A DNA stretch of 64,000 nt from Spiribacter curvatus (lineage in GTDB: Bacteria; Pseudomonadota; Gammaproteobacteria; Nitrococcales; Nitrococcaceae). This document shows, in pieces, positions 45,198 to 54,885 of this stretch. The notes below the pieces were generated by a model. The model did no database searches. It saw nothing but the letters and a program-made list of their open reading frames with translations, and was not told the origin of the DNA. A program made the translations under genes and the position numbers. The DNA lies in NCBI RefSeq assembly GCF_000485905.1, contig NC_022664.1, positions 868,001-932,000 on the forward strand, given 5' to 3'. Position 1 is the first letter of the stretch. Every line of letters starts with the position of its first letter.

Positions 45198-46400
45198 ATG
45201 GCCACAAACGACGATGCCTCGCTGATCCGGACGGTTACGGTTGGTCCGACGACTTTCACTCTGCTCGGTACGGCGCATGTCTCGCCACAGAGCGTCGCCG
45301 ATGTGCGTCGTGAGGTGGATGAGGGTGCCTATGATGCGATTGCAGTCGAACTGTGTGACAGCCGATACCAGAATCTGATGGATCCGCAGGCGGTCGAGCG
45401 GCTCGATCTGTTCGAGATCCTGCGCAGTGGCAAGGCCGGGATGATCAGCGCGAGCCTGGCCCTTGGAGCGTATCAGCAACGCCTCGCCGATCAGTTCGAT
45501 ATTCGGCCCGGCGCCGAACTGGAGGCGGCGGTTCACGGAGGGCGGCGCAGGCTGCTGCCGGTCTGGCTGGTCGATCGCGACATCGGCATCACCCTCAAGC
45601 GGGTCTATCGGAACGTGCCGTGGTGGCAGCGGCCCACGCTGTTGATGGGGCTGCTGGGGAGTCTGTTGTCACGTGACAGAGTGAGCGGCGAGGATATCGA
45701 ACGCCTCAAGCAGGGCGACATGCTGGAGTCGACCTTCAGTGAATTCGCCGCCGGTTCGGCACGGCTCTTCGAGCCACTCATCAGTGAACGCGACCGCTAC
45801 ATGGCCGCCCGTCTGCTGGCGAGTGCCAACGACGCCGCAACACCGCCGCGGTCGGTCCTGGTCGTTGTGGGAGCGGGTCATCTGAGTGGTCTGAAGCAGG
45901 CGCTCGAGTCCGGCTTCGAAGACCCGGGCGCGGAATCCGCCCGACTGGAGGAACTCCCGTCGCGGTCACGTTGGCCGAAGCTTATTCCCTGGGCGGTGGT
46001 TGCGATCATACTGACCGGATTCGCCATTGGATTCAGCCGCAGTAGCGAGCTTGGCTGGCAGCTGGTCACCGACTGGGTACTGATCAATGGAAGCCTCTGC
46101 GCGCTGGGCGCCGCCCTCGCCCGCGGCCACCCCTTCACAGTGATCGGCTCGTTCCTTGCCGCACCACTCACCTCTCTCAACCCGACCATCGGCGCCGGGT
46201 TCGTCGCGGCCGCCATCGAATTGATGAGCCGTCGGCCCCGGGTAGAGGACTTCCGAGGCCTGCGCGACGCCGTGGCCGACTGGCGCGGCTGGTGGCGCAA
46301 TCGGGTCGCACGGACCCTTCTGGTGTTTCTATTCGCGACCCTCGGCTCCGCGGCCGGGACCTACCTCGCCGGCTTCCGGATCATCGGTCAGCTCGTTTAA
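45198..46400 (+). CDS. TraB-family protein
   Basis: A 400-residue protein of the TraB/PrgY family. It has the N-terminal LLGTAHVSPQSVADVRREVD, IAVELCDSRYQNL, the central ERDRYMAARLL and LVVVGAGHLSGLK, all family-defining; conserved Gly-His and Glu residues suggest a metal-binding TIKI-like catalytic core. The last 150 residues contain hydrophobic segments (LIPWAVVAIILTGFAIGF, FTVIGSFLAAPLTSLNPTIGAGFVAA and TLLVFLFATLGSAAGTYLAG), so it is anchored in the membrane. Plasmid TraB relatives act in pheromone shutdown; the chromosomal role is unknown. It ends overlapping the convergent tatD gene by 20 bases. Confidence 0.85.
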   Translation: MATNDDASLIRTVTVGPTTFTLLGTAHVSPQSVADVRREVDEGAYDAIAVELCDSRYQNLMDPQAVERLDLFEILRSGKAGMISASLALGAYQQRLADQFDIRPGAELEAAVHGGRRRLLPVWLVDRDIGITLKRVYRNVPWWQRPTLLMGLLGSLLSRDRVSGEDIERLKQGDMLESTFSEFAAGSARLFEPLISERDRYMAARLLASANDAATPPRSVLVVVGAGHLSGLKQALESGFEDPGAESARLEELPSRSRWPKLIPWAVVAIILTGFAIGFSRSSELGWQLVTDWVLINGSLCALGAALARGHPFTVIGSFLAAPLTSLNPTIGAGFVAAAIELMSRRPRVEDFRGLRDAVADWRGWWRNRVARTLLVFLFATLGSAAGTYLAGFRIIGQLV

Positions 46401-47148
46401 AGCAGGCGAAGAAGTTCTCGGTGGTCTGTTCAGCCACTGCCTCAGCGCTGAGGTCCTGCAGGTCTGCAAGGCAATCGATCACCTCCAGGACCCAGCCGGG
46501 GCGGTTTTCCTGCCCGCGGTGGGGTACCGGCGCCAGATAGGGACTGTCGGTCTCGACCAAAAGCCGATCCATGGGCAGTCCGCGAACCGTCTCCCGCAGC
46601 GCTTCCGCGCGGCGGAAGGTCAGTATTCCTGACAGTGACAGGTAAAACCCCAGATCGAGCATACCGCGGGCGATGGTGGCGTCCTCGACAAAGCAATGAA
46701 TGACCCCGCCGACCGCCTCGGCCCGCGTCTCTTGAAGGATTGCCAGCGTGTCGTCGGGCGCCATACGGCTGTGAACGATGATCGGCCGCTGTGACTGCCG
46801 GGCTGCCTCGATATGGCGTCGGAACCGATCCTGCTGCCAGCGATAGTCTCCGGGTCCAGCGCCATAGTCGAGCCCGGTCTCACCGATCGCCACAACGCGT
46901 GGATGGTCGGCCATGGCGGCCAGCGTGTCGGCATCCGGATCCTCGCCCTCGCCACAGGGATGGACGCCCACCGAGGTGAAGACGTTGTCATAGCGTTCGC
47001 TGAAGGCGATCAGCCGTTCGCGCTCCTCCACACCCACAGCGACGTTCAAGAACGCATCGACACCGGCGGCACGCGCCTCGATGAGGGCATCATCGGCGCT
47101 GTCGGGTCGCTCAAGAAGATGGAAATGGCAGTGAGAGTCAACAATCAT
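46381..47148 (-). CDS. tatD: TatD-family metal-dependent deoxyribonuclease (YcfH type)
   Basis: A 255-residue TIM-barrel hydrolase. Metal ligands are visible in IVDSHCHFHLL, VAIGETGLDYG, PIIVHSRM, VIHCFVE and LLVETDSPYLAPVPHRGQEN, in the family order. Bacterial relatives cleave DNA 3' ends. It is the last gene of the fatty-acid/replication operon and overlaps the holB stop by four bases (ATGA). YcfH occupies the same place after holB in E. coli, which supports this rather than the true TatD paralogue. Confidence 0.93.
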   Translation of the reverse strand: MIVDSHCHFHLLERPDSADDALIEARAAGVDAFLNVAVGVEERERLIAFSERYDNVFTSVGVHPCGEGEDPDADTLAAMADHPRVVAIGETGLDYGAGPGDYRWQQDRFRRHIEAARQSQRPIIVHSRMAPDDTLAILQETRAEAVGGVIHCFVEDATIARGMLDLGFYLSLSGILTFRRAEALRETVRGLPMDRLLVETDSPYLAPVPHRGQENRPGWVLEVIDCLADLQDLSAEAVAEQTTENFFACFKRADR

Positions 47149-48125
47149 GGACGGCTCCAGATCAGGAACAGGGCTTCGATGGAGAGTTCACGGCTAAGGG
47201 GCTGTTCAGCGGCGTCGCGCAGTGCCAACAGATCGGTCTGAATACGGCTCAGCCGCTCAACGGTGAGTTGGGTCTGCAACCGCTCGTATCCGGGATAGCC
47301 GCTCAGCCGACGGCGGGCATCGATACTGCCCCGCATCAGCTGGATGGCGAGGCGCTGCATGAGTCGCGTAGTCTCGAGTGCACCCACCGGCCGCCATTCC
47401 ATTGCCACCTCAACCGGACTCCGACGCTGTCCGATGATCGCCGCCAGATCATCGGCGAGTGCATCGAAGCGTCCCACACCCGAATCATTGGCCAGATCCC
47501 GCGCGGTCAACGGGCTGCCACCGGCAAACTCAAGCAATGCCTCGGGCGCTGTAACCCCCTGCATCCGGAGCCAGGCCACCGCCTCGGACTGCGGCGGGAC
47601 TCCCAGGCGGTAATGCTGGCATCGGCTGCGGATGGTGGCACTGAGGCGGCCCGGCTGATGGCTGACCAGAATCAGAATCATACCCTCAGGCGGTTCCTCG
47701 AGCGTTTTCAGGAGCGCGTTGGCGGTATGCCGGTTCATGGCCTCGGCAGGGCTGAGAACCGCGATTCGAAGGCTGTCATGCTGGCTCGTGCGGTGACTGA
47801 ACTCGGTCAGTTCACGGGCTGATTCGATCTTGAGAATGCCGCTGCCACCAGCGGCCGGCTCGATCATCTGCAGATCCGGATGGCTACCGGCCAGACGCAG
47901 CCGACAATCCCGACAGACGCCACACGCCGCTCCCTCAGCCGGTTGCTGACACAGCAGCCGGGCGACCATCGCGCGAGCCAGCACCGTCTTACCGATCCCG
48001 GCTGGCCCGCCGAGCAGCAGCGCATGGGGAATGCGCCCGGCCTCGGCACTGGACTGAAAGCGCGCCCAGGCCAACGCCTGCCAGGGCAATGGCGTCGCGT
48101 CGATCGGTGTCTGGGTCTCAGTCAT
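47145..48125 (-). CDS. holB: DNA polymerase III delta-prime subunit HolB
   Basis: A 326-residue clamp-loader subunit. The P-loop-like GGPAGIGKTVLARAM starts at about residue 38. A zinc module follows with four cysteines (CGVCRDCRLRL and an upstream one at LLCQQPAEGAAC). Then come HPDLQMIEP and MNRHTANALLKTLEEPPEGMILILVSHQPGRLSATIRSRCQ, the SRC motif of the family. It works in the DNA polymerase III holoenzyme to load the sliding clamp. ATG 48125 overlaps the end of tmk by eight bases. A longer frame upstream would be antisense-free but lies within tmk, so it is rejected. Confidence 0.93.
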   Translation of the reverse strand: MTETQTPIDATPLPWQALAWARFQSSAEAGRIPHALLLGGPAGIGKTVLARAMVARLLCQQPAEGAACGVCRDCRLRLAGSHPDLQMIEPAAGGSGILKIESARELTEFSHRTSQHDSLRIAVLSPAEAMNRHTANALLKTLEEPPEGMILILVSHQPGRLSATIRSRCQHYRLGVPPQSEAVAWLRMQGVTAPEALLEFAGGSPLTARDLANDSGVGRFDALADDLAAIIGQRRSPVEVAMEWRPVGALETTRLMQRLAIQLMRGSIDARRRLSGYPGYERLQTQLTVERLSRIQTDLLALRDAAEQPLSRELSIEALFLIWSRP

Positions 48126-48744
48126 TGAATCGCGCCGCGAGTATCGCCGTGATTGCGCGCTGCACGCGATCCAGCGGTTGGGCCGCATCCACTCGACAGA
48201 CCCGCTCGGGCTCAGCGCGGGCTATCTGCGCATAAGCCGATCGGACCCATTCAAAAAAGCGCTGCTGCTCCGATTCGAACCGATCCGGCGTACTGCGCCC
48301 GGCGGCACGGGCCAGTCCGAGCTCGACCGGCAGATCAAGCCACAGCGTCAGCCCCGGTGTCAGATCCCCGAGCAGCCAGTCGGCAAGCTCGCGCACACGC
48401 TCCACCCCGAGCCCTCGCCCGCCTCCCTGGTAGGCGAGACTTGCATCCGTGAATCGATCACAGATCACCCAACGGCCCGCCTGCAGCGCCGGTCGGATAA
48501 CGGTCTCGAAGTGCTCCGCCCGAGCCGCGAACATCAGCAGCACCTCAGCCTCCGCTGTCATGCCCCGCTCACGATGGCCAAGAAGGACACGGCGCAGTTC
48601 CTCGCCCAGCCCAGTACCGCCGGGCTCCCGCGTGATCAGCGGCTCGTCGCCGCGCGCGGCGATCCAGTCCCGCAGTGTTGTCAGCGCTGATGTCTTGCCG
48701 GCGCCCTCGGTGCCCTCAATGGTGATGAAACGCCGCGTATCCAT
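48118..48744 (-). CDS. tmk: thymidylate kinase
   Basis: A 208-residue P-loop nucleotide kinase. It begins FITIEGTEGAGKTSALTTL (P-loop at about residues 12-19), then LITREPGGTGLGEELR, the catalytic DR of VICDRFTDASLAYQGGGRGL, and LTLWLDLPVELGLARAAGR. It phosphorylates dTMP to dTDP. It lies between mltG (three-base gap) and holB (overlap) as in E. coli. Confidence 0.96.
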   Translation of the reverse strand: MDTRRFITIEGTEGAGKTSALTTLRDWIAARGDEPLITREPGGTGLGEELRRVLLGHRERGMTAEAEVLLMFAARAEHFETVIRPALQAGRWVICDRFTDASLAYQGGGRGLGVERVRELADWLLGDLTPGLTLWLDLPVELGLARAAGRSTPDRFESEQQRFFEWVRSAYAQIARAEPERVCRVDAAQPLDRVQRAITAILAARFND

Positions 48745-48747
48745 GCA

Positions 48748-49767
48748 CTACTCCCCTTCTCCGAGCTGGTAGCGGCGCACGGCACGATTATGGGCCTCGA
48801 GTGTCGTCGAGAAGACATGGCTGCCATCGCCTCGACTGACGAAGTAGAGGCTATCGCCGGCGGCCGGATCCACAGCGGCCTCGATGGCGGCACGACCGGG
48901 GAGTGCGATGGGGGTGGGGGGCAGGCCATGACGGGTATAGGTGTTGTAAGGCGTGTCGTCGCGCAGATGACGGCTTAACAAATCCCCATCAAAGCGCTCG
49001 CCGAGTCCGTAGATCACCGTCGGATCGGTCTGCAGCCGCATGCCACGTTTCAGTCGCCGGACAAAAACGCCCGCGATGCGGCGGCGCTCGCCCGCCTGCC
49101 CGGTCTCTTTCTCAATAATCGAGGCAAGCGTCAGTGCCTCATCCGCATCCGCGAGTGGCAGGTCATCGGCGCGTTCCGCCCAGATTGATGCCAGCGTCGA
49201 CTCAAGATTGCGGTTGGCCCGCCGTAATAAAGTGACATCGCTCGTGCCGCGCGGGAATCGGTAGGTCTCCGGAAGAAAGCGACCCTCGGCGGCATCATTG
49301 GGTCGGCCGATCGCCGCCATCACGCTCGCATGATCAGCATCCGCCGGCAGCGTATGGTCGATCGCCGGATGCCGACGGATTGCGCCAAGCAGCTCATCGA
49401 CCCGCCACCCCTCGATGATCGTGAGTCGATAGCGCATGACATCGCCATTCACCATGCGCTGGATCAATCCCGCGGCGGTGAGGCCGGCCGTGATGGCGTA
49501 TTCGCCCGCCTGTATCCGTGCCGCGACGCCCTGCCAGCGGGCATAGACCTGCAGCGCGAGCGGATGATCAATGAGGCCGCGATCGGCCAGCATTGAGGTG
49601 ACCGTTGCAAAGCTCGCACCCGACGGGACCGTGATGGGCGGGCGATCGGTTTCGCTGAGTGGGGTCTGCTCAATCTGCCGGATGCCCTGGCCGATCCCGA
49701 TCGCGACCACGACGAGCAGTATGGCGGACAGCACCGCCCCGACGAAGAGGACACGGCGCACCGTCAT
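48748..49767 (-). CDS. mltG: endolytic murein transglycosylase MltG
   Basis: A 339-residue protein with one N-terminal membrane helix (VLFVGAVLSAILLVVVAIGIG) and a periplasmic YceG domain. The catalytic glutamate is in LTLASIIEKETGQAGERRRIAGVFVRRLK, followed by GMRLQTDPTVIYGLG, YNTYTRHGLPPTPIALPGRAAIEAA and YFVSRGDGSHVFS-T-EHN. It cuts nascent glycan strands and sets their length. It overlaps the pabC stop by four bases. Confidence 0.95.
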   Translation of the reverse strand: MTVRRVLFVGAVLSAILLVVVAIGIGQGIRQIEQTPLSETDRPPITVPSGASFATVTSMLADRGLIDHPLALQVYARWQGVAARIQAGEYAITAGLTAAGLIQRMVNGDVMRYRLTIIEGWRVDELLGAIRRHPAIDHTLPADADHASVMAAIGRPNDAAEGRFLPETYRFPRGTSDVTLLRRANRNLESTLASIWAERADDLPLADADEALTLASIIEKETGQAGERRRIAGVFVRRLKRGMRLQTDPTVIYGLGERFDGDLLSRHLRDDTPYNTYTRHGLPPTPIALPGRAAIEAAVDPAAGDSLYFVSRGDGSHVFSTTLEAHNRAVRRYQLGEGE

Positions 49768-50618
49768 GGTTCCGTTACCGTCGGCATCAGTGCGGCCTGC
49801 GAACGCGTGATCTCACTCTGGAGCTGATCGGCCCAGGGCGAGTGCGGCATCGAACGCTCGGCAATGGTACGGACCGGCCACAGGCCGATCAGGCTGTTGG
49901 TGAGCATCACGCCGCGAGCGGTAAGCAGATCGTCGCGCCGCATGGCCGCTCGCTCGACCGTTGCGCCCAGGGCCGCAGCCCGGTCGAGGAGCCATGTCTG
50001 CATGACGCCATCAACGCCACCGTCATGCGTTGCGGGCACGCTGAGACGATCCCCCTGATCAACGATCAGGTTGCTCGCGGTGGCTTCGATAACGCGTCCA
50101 TCCGTGGTCTCCATCAGGCCCTCGGCAATGTCGGGTGTCTGCCATTCCTGCCGCGCCATGACCTGCTCGAGCCGATTGAGATGCTTGATCCCCGCCAGTG
50201 CGGGCTGAATCGCCAGACGCATCCTGCAGAAACGCACTGCAACCCCCGGGGACCACCATTCAGTGGGATGCGTGGGGGCGTCCAGACAGCGGACGATACG
50301 CGTCGGTCGGGGGGATGGCGGCGGGGCATAGCCTCTCCCGCCCATTCCCCGCGTCACGCTGATACGCAGGACACCAAAGCGTGGCAATGCCAGCAGGCTG
50401 AGGTCGTCGAGCCATTCGTGGCGGGCTGGTGCCTCAAAGCCCAATCGCTCGCATCCGACAGTCAGCCTTTGTAAATGACCATCCCACAACCGCGGTTGGT
50501 GCTCAACCACGGCGATTGTCTCGAAGACCCCGTCGCCATAACTCAGGCCGCGATCCGCCGCATCAATCGAGTGTGCCGGTGCGCCGTTGACCAGAGTGGA
50601 GCCGGTGTCGGCGGTCAC
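49764..50618 (-). CDS. pabC: aminodeoxychorismate lyase PabC
   Basis: A 284-residue class IV PLP enzyme. The N-terminal [13 protein letters not shown] and the PLP-lysine block [19 protein letters not shown] are visible, then the family's [17 protein letters not shown] and [19 protein letters not shown]. It turns 4-amino-4-deoxychorismate into p-aminobenzoate and pyruvate for folate. It starts four bases inside the end of fabF and ends on the mltG start, so the chain is fully coupled. Confidence 0.93.
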   Translation of the reverse strand: MTADTGSTLVNGAPAHSIDAADRGLSYGDGVFETIAVVEHQPRLWDGHLQRLTVGCERLGFEAPARHEWLDDLSLLALPRFGVLRISVTRGMGGRGYAPPPSPRPTRIVRCLDAPTHPTEWWSPGVAVRFCRMRLAIQPALAGIKHLNRLEQVMARQEWQTPDIAEGLMETTDGRVIEATASNLIVDQGDRLSVPATHDGGVDGVMQTWLLDRAAALGATVERAAMRRDDLLTARGVMLTNSLIGLWPVRTIAERSMPHSPWADQLQSEITRSQAALMPTVTEP

Positions 50619-51859
50619 GCGTCCAGGGCGCGGAAGATCACTGTGCCGTTGGTCCCGCCAAAGCCGAAGGAGTTCGACAGGGCCGCCCGGATCGGCTGTT
50701 CGCGGGCGATGTTGGGCACCAGATCCATATCCAGATCATCATCCGGCGCGTCGAGGTTGATGGTTGGCGGCAGGATGCCATCGCGCATCGCCAATAGGGT
50801 GAATACCGCCTCCACACCACCTGCGGCGCCGAGCAGGTGCCCGGTCATCGACTTCGTGGAACTGATCGGCAGTTGCTTCGCGTGTTCTCCGAAGGTGCCC
50901 TGAACGGCACGGATCTCGGCCCGATCGCCGGCCTGAGTGGATGTGCCATGGGCATTGACGTAATCGATCTGCTGCGGCGTCATGCCGGCATCCTCGAGCG
51001 CCCGGTTCATGCACCGCTCTGCCCCCTCGCCGGTCTCTGCCGGCAGGGTCATGTGGTGGGCGTCACCACTCATGCCAAAGCCAGCGATCTCCGCATAGAT
51101 GGGTGCTCCCCGTTGCCGCGCCTGCTCGTATTCCTCGAGGATCAGCACGGCAGCACCGTCACCGAGAACGAACCCATCGCGGCCCTGATCCCAGGGGCGG
51201 CTGGCCGCCTGCGGGTCGTCATTGCGGGTGGACAGGGCCCGCGCCGCTGCGAACCCCCCGAGACCCGTCGGCGTTGTGGAGAACTCGGCGCCACCCGCGA
51301 TCATTGCGTCAGCATCACCGTAGGCGATCATCCGCGCGCTCTGACCGATGTTATGCGTGGCACTGGTGCAGGCCGTTACCGTCGCAACGTTGGGGCCCTT
51401 CGCACCCAGCAGGATCGAGAGATTGCCGGACACCATGTTGATGATGGCACTGGGGATGAAGAACGGCGAGATCCGCCGCGGCCCGGATTCGAGGAAAGTT
51501 TTGTGCCCCTCCTCGATGGAGTGGATACCACCGATCCCCGAGCCTACGGAGACACCGACCCGGTCGGCATTCTCCGAATCGATTGTGAGGCCGGAATCCC
51601 GCAGCGCATCCACCGCTGCAGCGATCCCGTAATGGATGAAGGGGTCCATTTTGCGGGCTTCCTTGCGACTCAGATAGTCGGTCACCTCAAAGCCCCGGAC
51701 CTCGCCGCCGAAACGGACGGCGAACGGTTCGGTATCAAAGCGCTCGATCGGCCCGATGCCGCTGCGCCCTTCCCGAATGCTCTGCCAGGCTTCATCGACG
51801 GTGTTACCCACCGGTGAAACGATGCCCAGCCCGGTGACTACGACCCTGCGTCCTATCAC
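50615..51859 (-). CDS. fabF: beta-ketoacyl-ACP synthase II FabF
   Basis: A 414-residue condensing enzyme started at GTG 51859 (family length about 413). [18 protein letters not shown] begins the protein. The nucleophile is the cysteine in [15 protein letters not shown], and histidines are in [11 protein letters not shown] and [26 protein letters not shown] closes it. It elongates acyl-ACP, including palmitoleoyl-ACP. The GTG has AGGGGG seven bases ahead. Earlier in-frame codons run toward the acpP gene and are not needed. It follows acpP by 17 bases. Confidence 0.95.
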   Translation of the reverse strand: MIGRRVVVTGLGIVSPVGNTVDEAWQSIREGRSGIGPIERFDTEPFAVRFGGEVRGFEVTDYLSRKEARKMDPFIHYGIAAAVDALRDSGLTIDSENADRVGVSVGSGIGGIHSIEEGHKTFLESGPRRISPFFIPSAIINMVSGNLSILLGAKGPNVATVTACTSATHNIGQSARMIAYGDADAMIAGGAEFSTTPTGLGGFAAARALSTRNDDPQAASRPWDQGRDGFVLGDGAAVLILEEYEQARQRGAPIYAEIAGFGMSGDAHHMTLPAETGEGAERCMNRALEDAGMTPQQIDYVNAHGTSTQAGDRAEIRAVQGTFGEHAKQLPISSTKSMTGHLLGAAGGVEAVFTLLAMRDGILPPTINLDAPDDDLDMDLVPNIAREQPIRAALSNSFGFGGTNGTVIFRALDA

Positions 51860-51876
51860 CCGCGAACCCCCTGCGA

Positions 51877-52116
51877 TTACTCTTCGAGATGCCGGTTGAT
51901 GTAGTCGAACGCGTGCCGGACCGTCGTGATCTTCTCGGCTTCCTCGTCCGGGATCTCGCACTCGAACTCTTCCTCGAGCGCCATTACCAGCTCGACCGTA
52001 TCCAGCGAATCGGCGCCCAGGTCGTCGACGAAGGAGGCCTCAGCGGTCACCTCGTCTTCCTTGACGCCGAGCTGCTCGACCACGATCTTCTTGACTCTTT
52101 CCTCGATGCTACTCAT
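51877..52116 (-). CDS. acpP: acyl carrier protein
   Basis: A 79-residue acidic protein. Ser37 in the [18 protein letters not shown] motif carries the phosphopantetheine arm. The rest ([32 protein letters not shown]) is standard AcpP. It shuttles growing acyl chains between the Fab enzymes encoded around it. It follows fabG by 91 bases and precedes fabF. Confidence 0.98.
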   Translation of the reverse strand: MSSIEERVKKIVVEQLGVKEDEVTAEASFVDDLGADSLDTVELVMALEEEFECEIPDEEAEKITTVRHAFDYINRHLEE

Positions 52117-52207
52117 CTCGCTCCTACCTCTCGGATTGCAATTGTGGGGCTATGGCCCGAACCGGGGCGTATTCTATGGAATACGGTGACAATGCGCCAG
52201 CGACCGG

Positions 52208-52957
52208 CTATGGCATTAACAGCCCGCCGTTGACGTTAAGGGTTTCGCCGGTGATATAGCCACCCGCGGGTGATGCCAGGAAACAGGCGGCGGCGGCGAT
52301 GTCCGCCGGCTGGCCCAGGCGCTGCAACGGCGTCTGGGCGGTGAGTGCCGCGCGTTGATCATCATCAAGCGCATCGGTCATATCGGTCTCGATAAAGCCG
52401 GGTGCGATGGCGTTCACGGTAATGTTGCGCGTTCCCACCTCGCGCGCCAGTGATCGGGTCAACCCCAGCAATCCGGCCTTGGCGGCGGCGTAGTTGGCCT
52501 GGCCTGCATTCCCCATGAGTCCCACCACCGAGCCGATGTTAATGATCCGACCACGGCGCGCCTTCATCATGCCGCGGAGGACCGCACGGGAGACGCGGAA
52601 AACGGCGTTGAGGTTGGTCTCGATCACGCTGTCCCAGTCCTCGTCGCTCATCCGCATGGCGAGATTATCCCGGGTGATGCCGGCATTGTTGACGAGAATC
52701 CCGGGCGTGCCCTCGCGCGCCGCGATCTCGCTGACGCAGGCCGTGATGCGCTCGCGATTCCCGACGTCAAGCGTGATACCGCGCCCGCTGAGGCCCAGCG
52801 ATTCGAGATGGGCGCTGATTCGCTCCGCGCCGACATCCCGCGTTGCGGTACCGATCACTGTCGCGCCGCTGCGTGCTAGCTGCTCGGCAATGGCCGCGCC
52901 TATTCCACGACTGGCGCCGGTCACCAATGCGACCTCACCATCGAGCTGCAGATTCAT
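52208..52957 (-). CDS. fabG: 3-oxoacyl-ACP reductase FabG
   Basis: A 249-residue SDR. The NADPH loop is LVTGASRGIGAAIA, NNAGITRDNLAMRM is characteristic of FabG, and the catalytic Ser-Tyr-Lys is in IINIGSVVGLMGNAGQANYAAAKAGL. VNAIAPGFIETDMTDAL and GGYITGETLNVNGGLLM end it. It reduces 3-oxoacyl-ACP in each elongation cycle. It overlaps fabD by four bases. Confidence 0.97.
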   Translation of the reverse strand: MNLQLDGEVALVTGASRGIGAAIAEQLARSGATVIGTATRDVGAERISAHLESLGLSGRGITLDVGNRERITACVSEIAAREGTPGILVNNAGITRDNLAMRMSDEDWDSVIETNLNAVFRVSRAVLRGMMKARRGRIINIGSVVGLMGNAGQANYAAAKAGLLGLTRSLAREVGTRNITVNAIAPGFIETDMTDALDDDQRAALTAQTPLQRLGQPADIAAAACFLASPAGGYITGETLNVNGGLLMP

Positions 52958-53901
52958 GTCACCTCCAGTGTGTTCAGTGCCTTGGCCAGCGAGTCCGGGT
53001 CGTGGATCGCCTGTACCCCCATCCCCCGGTCAATGCGCCGGTTGAGTCCCGCCAGCACCTTGCCGGGACCGCATTCGACCACTTGCTCAATGCCGCGCTC
53101 ACCAAGGCGCTGGATGCACTCGGTCCATCGGACGGGCGAGCGCAGTTGCTCCACGAGTCGCTCACGGATCGCCTCCGGCGTCGTGGTCAGGCTCAGATCC
53201 ACATTGTGCATCACCGGGATCGTCGGGGCCTGCAGTGTGACACCACTGAGGCGATCAGCCAGCCGGTCGGCGGCTGGCGCCATCAGCGAGCAGTGTGCAG
53301 GCACGCTCATCGGTAACATGACCGCCCGCTTGGCGCCGGCATCACGGGCGGCCTCGAGGGTGCGTTCAACGGCCTGGCGATGACCGGCAATGACCGTCTG
53401 CCCCGGGGCGTTATAGTTGACCGGCTCGACCACACCGTCCGTGACCTCGGCACAGAGGGCCGCGAGTGTCGTCTCCTCCAGCCCGATCACCGCGGCGATG
53501 GCGCCCTCGCCCTCCGGAACCGCCGCCTGCATGAAGCGCCCCCGGTCGCGAACCAGTTCCACCGCCGTCGGGAAGTCGAGTGCGCCGGCGGCGACCAGCG
53601 CCGTGTACTCACCCAGGCTGTGGCCGGCCATCAGCGCCGGCAAGGCCCCACCACCCTCACGCCAGGCCCGCCAGACAGCGATGCCAGCGGTGAGCATCAG
53701 CGGCTGGGTATGGTCGGTTCGATTCAGCATCGACGTCGGCCCCTCACTGGCAAGGGCCCAAAGGTCCTCGCCCATCGCGGTAGACGCCTCGATGAAGGTT
53801 TTCTGCACCACCGCATGGCGATCGGCGAGCTCGGCGAGCATCCCCAGTGACTGAGAGCCTTGACCGGGGAATACGAATGCAAGGTCGTTACGCGTTGGCA
53901 T
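52954..53901 (-). CDS. fabD: malonyl-CoA-ACP transacylase FabD
   Basis: A 315-residue transacylase. FVFPGQGSQSLGML opens the protein, Ser95 in AGHSLGEYTALVAAG is the acyl carrier, and the histidine partner is in PVSVPAHC-type LPMSVPAHCSLM. NVDLS and VVECGPGKVLAGLNRRI follow. It loads malonyl groups onto AcpP. Twelve bases separate it from fabH upstream. Confidence 0.97.
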   Translation of the reverse strand: MPTRNDLAFVFPGQGSQSLGMLAELADRHAVVQKTFIEASTAMGEDLWALASEGPTSMLNRTDHTQPLMLTAGIAVWRAWREGGGALPALMAGHSLGEYTALVAAGALDFPTAVELVRDRGRFMQAAVPEGEGAIAAVIGLEETTLAALCAEVTDGVVEPVNYNAPGQTVIAGHRQAVERTLEAARDAGAKRAVMLPMSVPAHCSLMAPAADRLADRLSGVTLQAPTIPVMHNVDLSLTTTPEAIRERLVEQLRSPVRWTECIQRLGERGIEQVVECGPGKVLAGLNRRIDRGMGVQAIHDPDSLAKALNTLEVT

Positions 53902-53913
53902 ATTGGATTCCGT

Positions 53914-54885
53914 TCAGTAGCGAATCAGTGCCGAACCCCAGGTGAATCCTGCACCAAAGGCCTCGAGCAGCAGCAATTCATCGCGCTGGATGCGGCCATC
54001 GCGCACCGCTGTGTCCAGCGCCAGTGGGATAGAGGCGGCGGAGGTATTGCCGTGATCAGCCACCGTGCTCACCATTCGCGATGGCGGCAACCCGAGCTTG
54101 CGCGCGGTTGCGGTCATGATGCGGATATTGGCTTGATGGGGAACCAGCCAGTCCACATCGCCCCGCTCGAGCCCATTGGCGCTCAGCGTTTCGTCGACCA
54201 GTGCACCGAGCGTGCGCACGGCGACCCGGAAAACCTCGTTACCACGCATGCTCACCTTGCCATGGCTGCCCTCGAGCCGTTCATAGCCTTGTGATACGCC
54301 CCAGGGGACATTGAGCAGCGGGGTCTGACGGCCATCCGCGTGCAGGTGAGTGGAGAGTATCCCCGGTTTTTCGCTGGCCTCGAGCACGACGGCGCCGGCG
54401 CCATCACCGAACAGAACGCAGGTGCTGCGATCCTCCCAGTCGAGGATTCGCGAGAATACCTCAGCACCAATGACAAGGGCGCGCTGCGCACCGTTGGTCC
54501 GGATGAACCGGTCGGCCACATCAAGCCCATAGACGAATCCGGAACAGGCCGCCCCGATATCGAAGGCGATTGCGCCGGGTGCGATACCCAGCCGCTCGAC
54601 GAGCCGACAGGCCGTGCTCGGAAAGATGTGATCGGGGGTAGACGTCGCCACCACCACCAGATCGATATCATCGGCAGTGAGCGCGGCGTGAGTCAGGGCA
54701 CGCCGGGCCGCTGCCTCGGCAAGATCCGAGCAGATCTGATCGGGCGCGGCGATATGACGCTGGGCAATGCCAGTGCGCTCAAGGATCCAGCGGTCGGTGG
54801 TATCCACCATTGTCTCGAGTTCGGCGTTGGTCACCACCCGATCCGGCAGGTAGCTCCCAGTGCCGCGAATGCGCGATCGGGTCAT
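53914..54885 (-). CDS. fabH: beta-ketoacyl-ACP synthase III FabH
   Basis: A 323-residue initiating synthase. The active cysteine is Cys114 in [17 protein letters not shown]. The histidine and asparagine partners are in [10 protein letters not shown] and [29 protein letters not shown] and [14 protein letters not shown] are typical N-terminal blocks. It condenses acetyl-CoA with malonyl-ACP. It overlaps plsX by four bases. Confidence 0.97.
   Translation of the reverse strand: MTRSRIRGTGSYLPDRVVTNAELETMVDTTDRWILERTGIAQRHIAAPDQICSDLAEAAARRALTHAALTADDIDLVVVATSTPDHIFPSTACRLVERLGIAPGAIAFDIGAACSGFVYGLDVADRFIRTNGAQRALVIGAEVFSRILDWEDRSTCVLFGDGAGAVVLEASEKPGILSTHLHADGRQTPLLNVPWGVSQGYERLEGSHGKVSMRGNEVFRVAVRTLGALVDETLSANGLERGDVDWLVPHQANIRIMTATARKLGLPPSRMVSTVADHGNTSAASIPLALDTAVRDGRIQRDELLLLEAFGAGFTWGSALIRY

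Noticed and set aside
50837-51817. Long open frame antisense to fabF
   Set aside because: Shadow of fabF; composition is typical of antisense GC-rich frames and there is no start signal.
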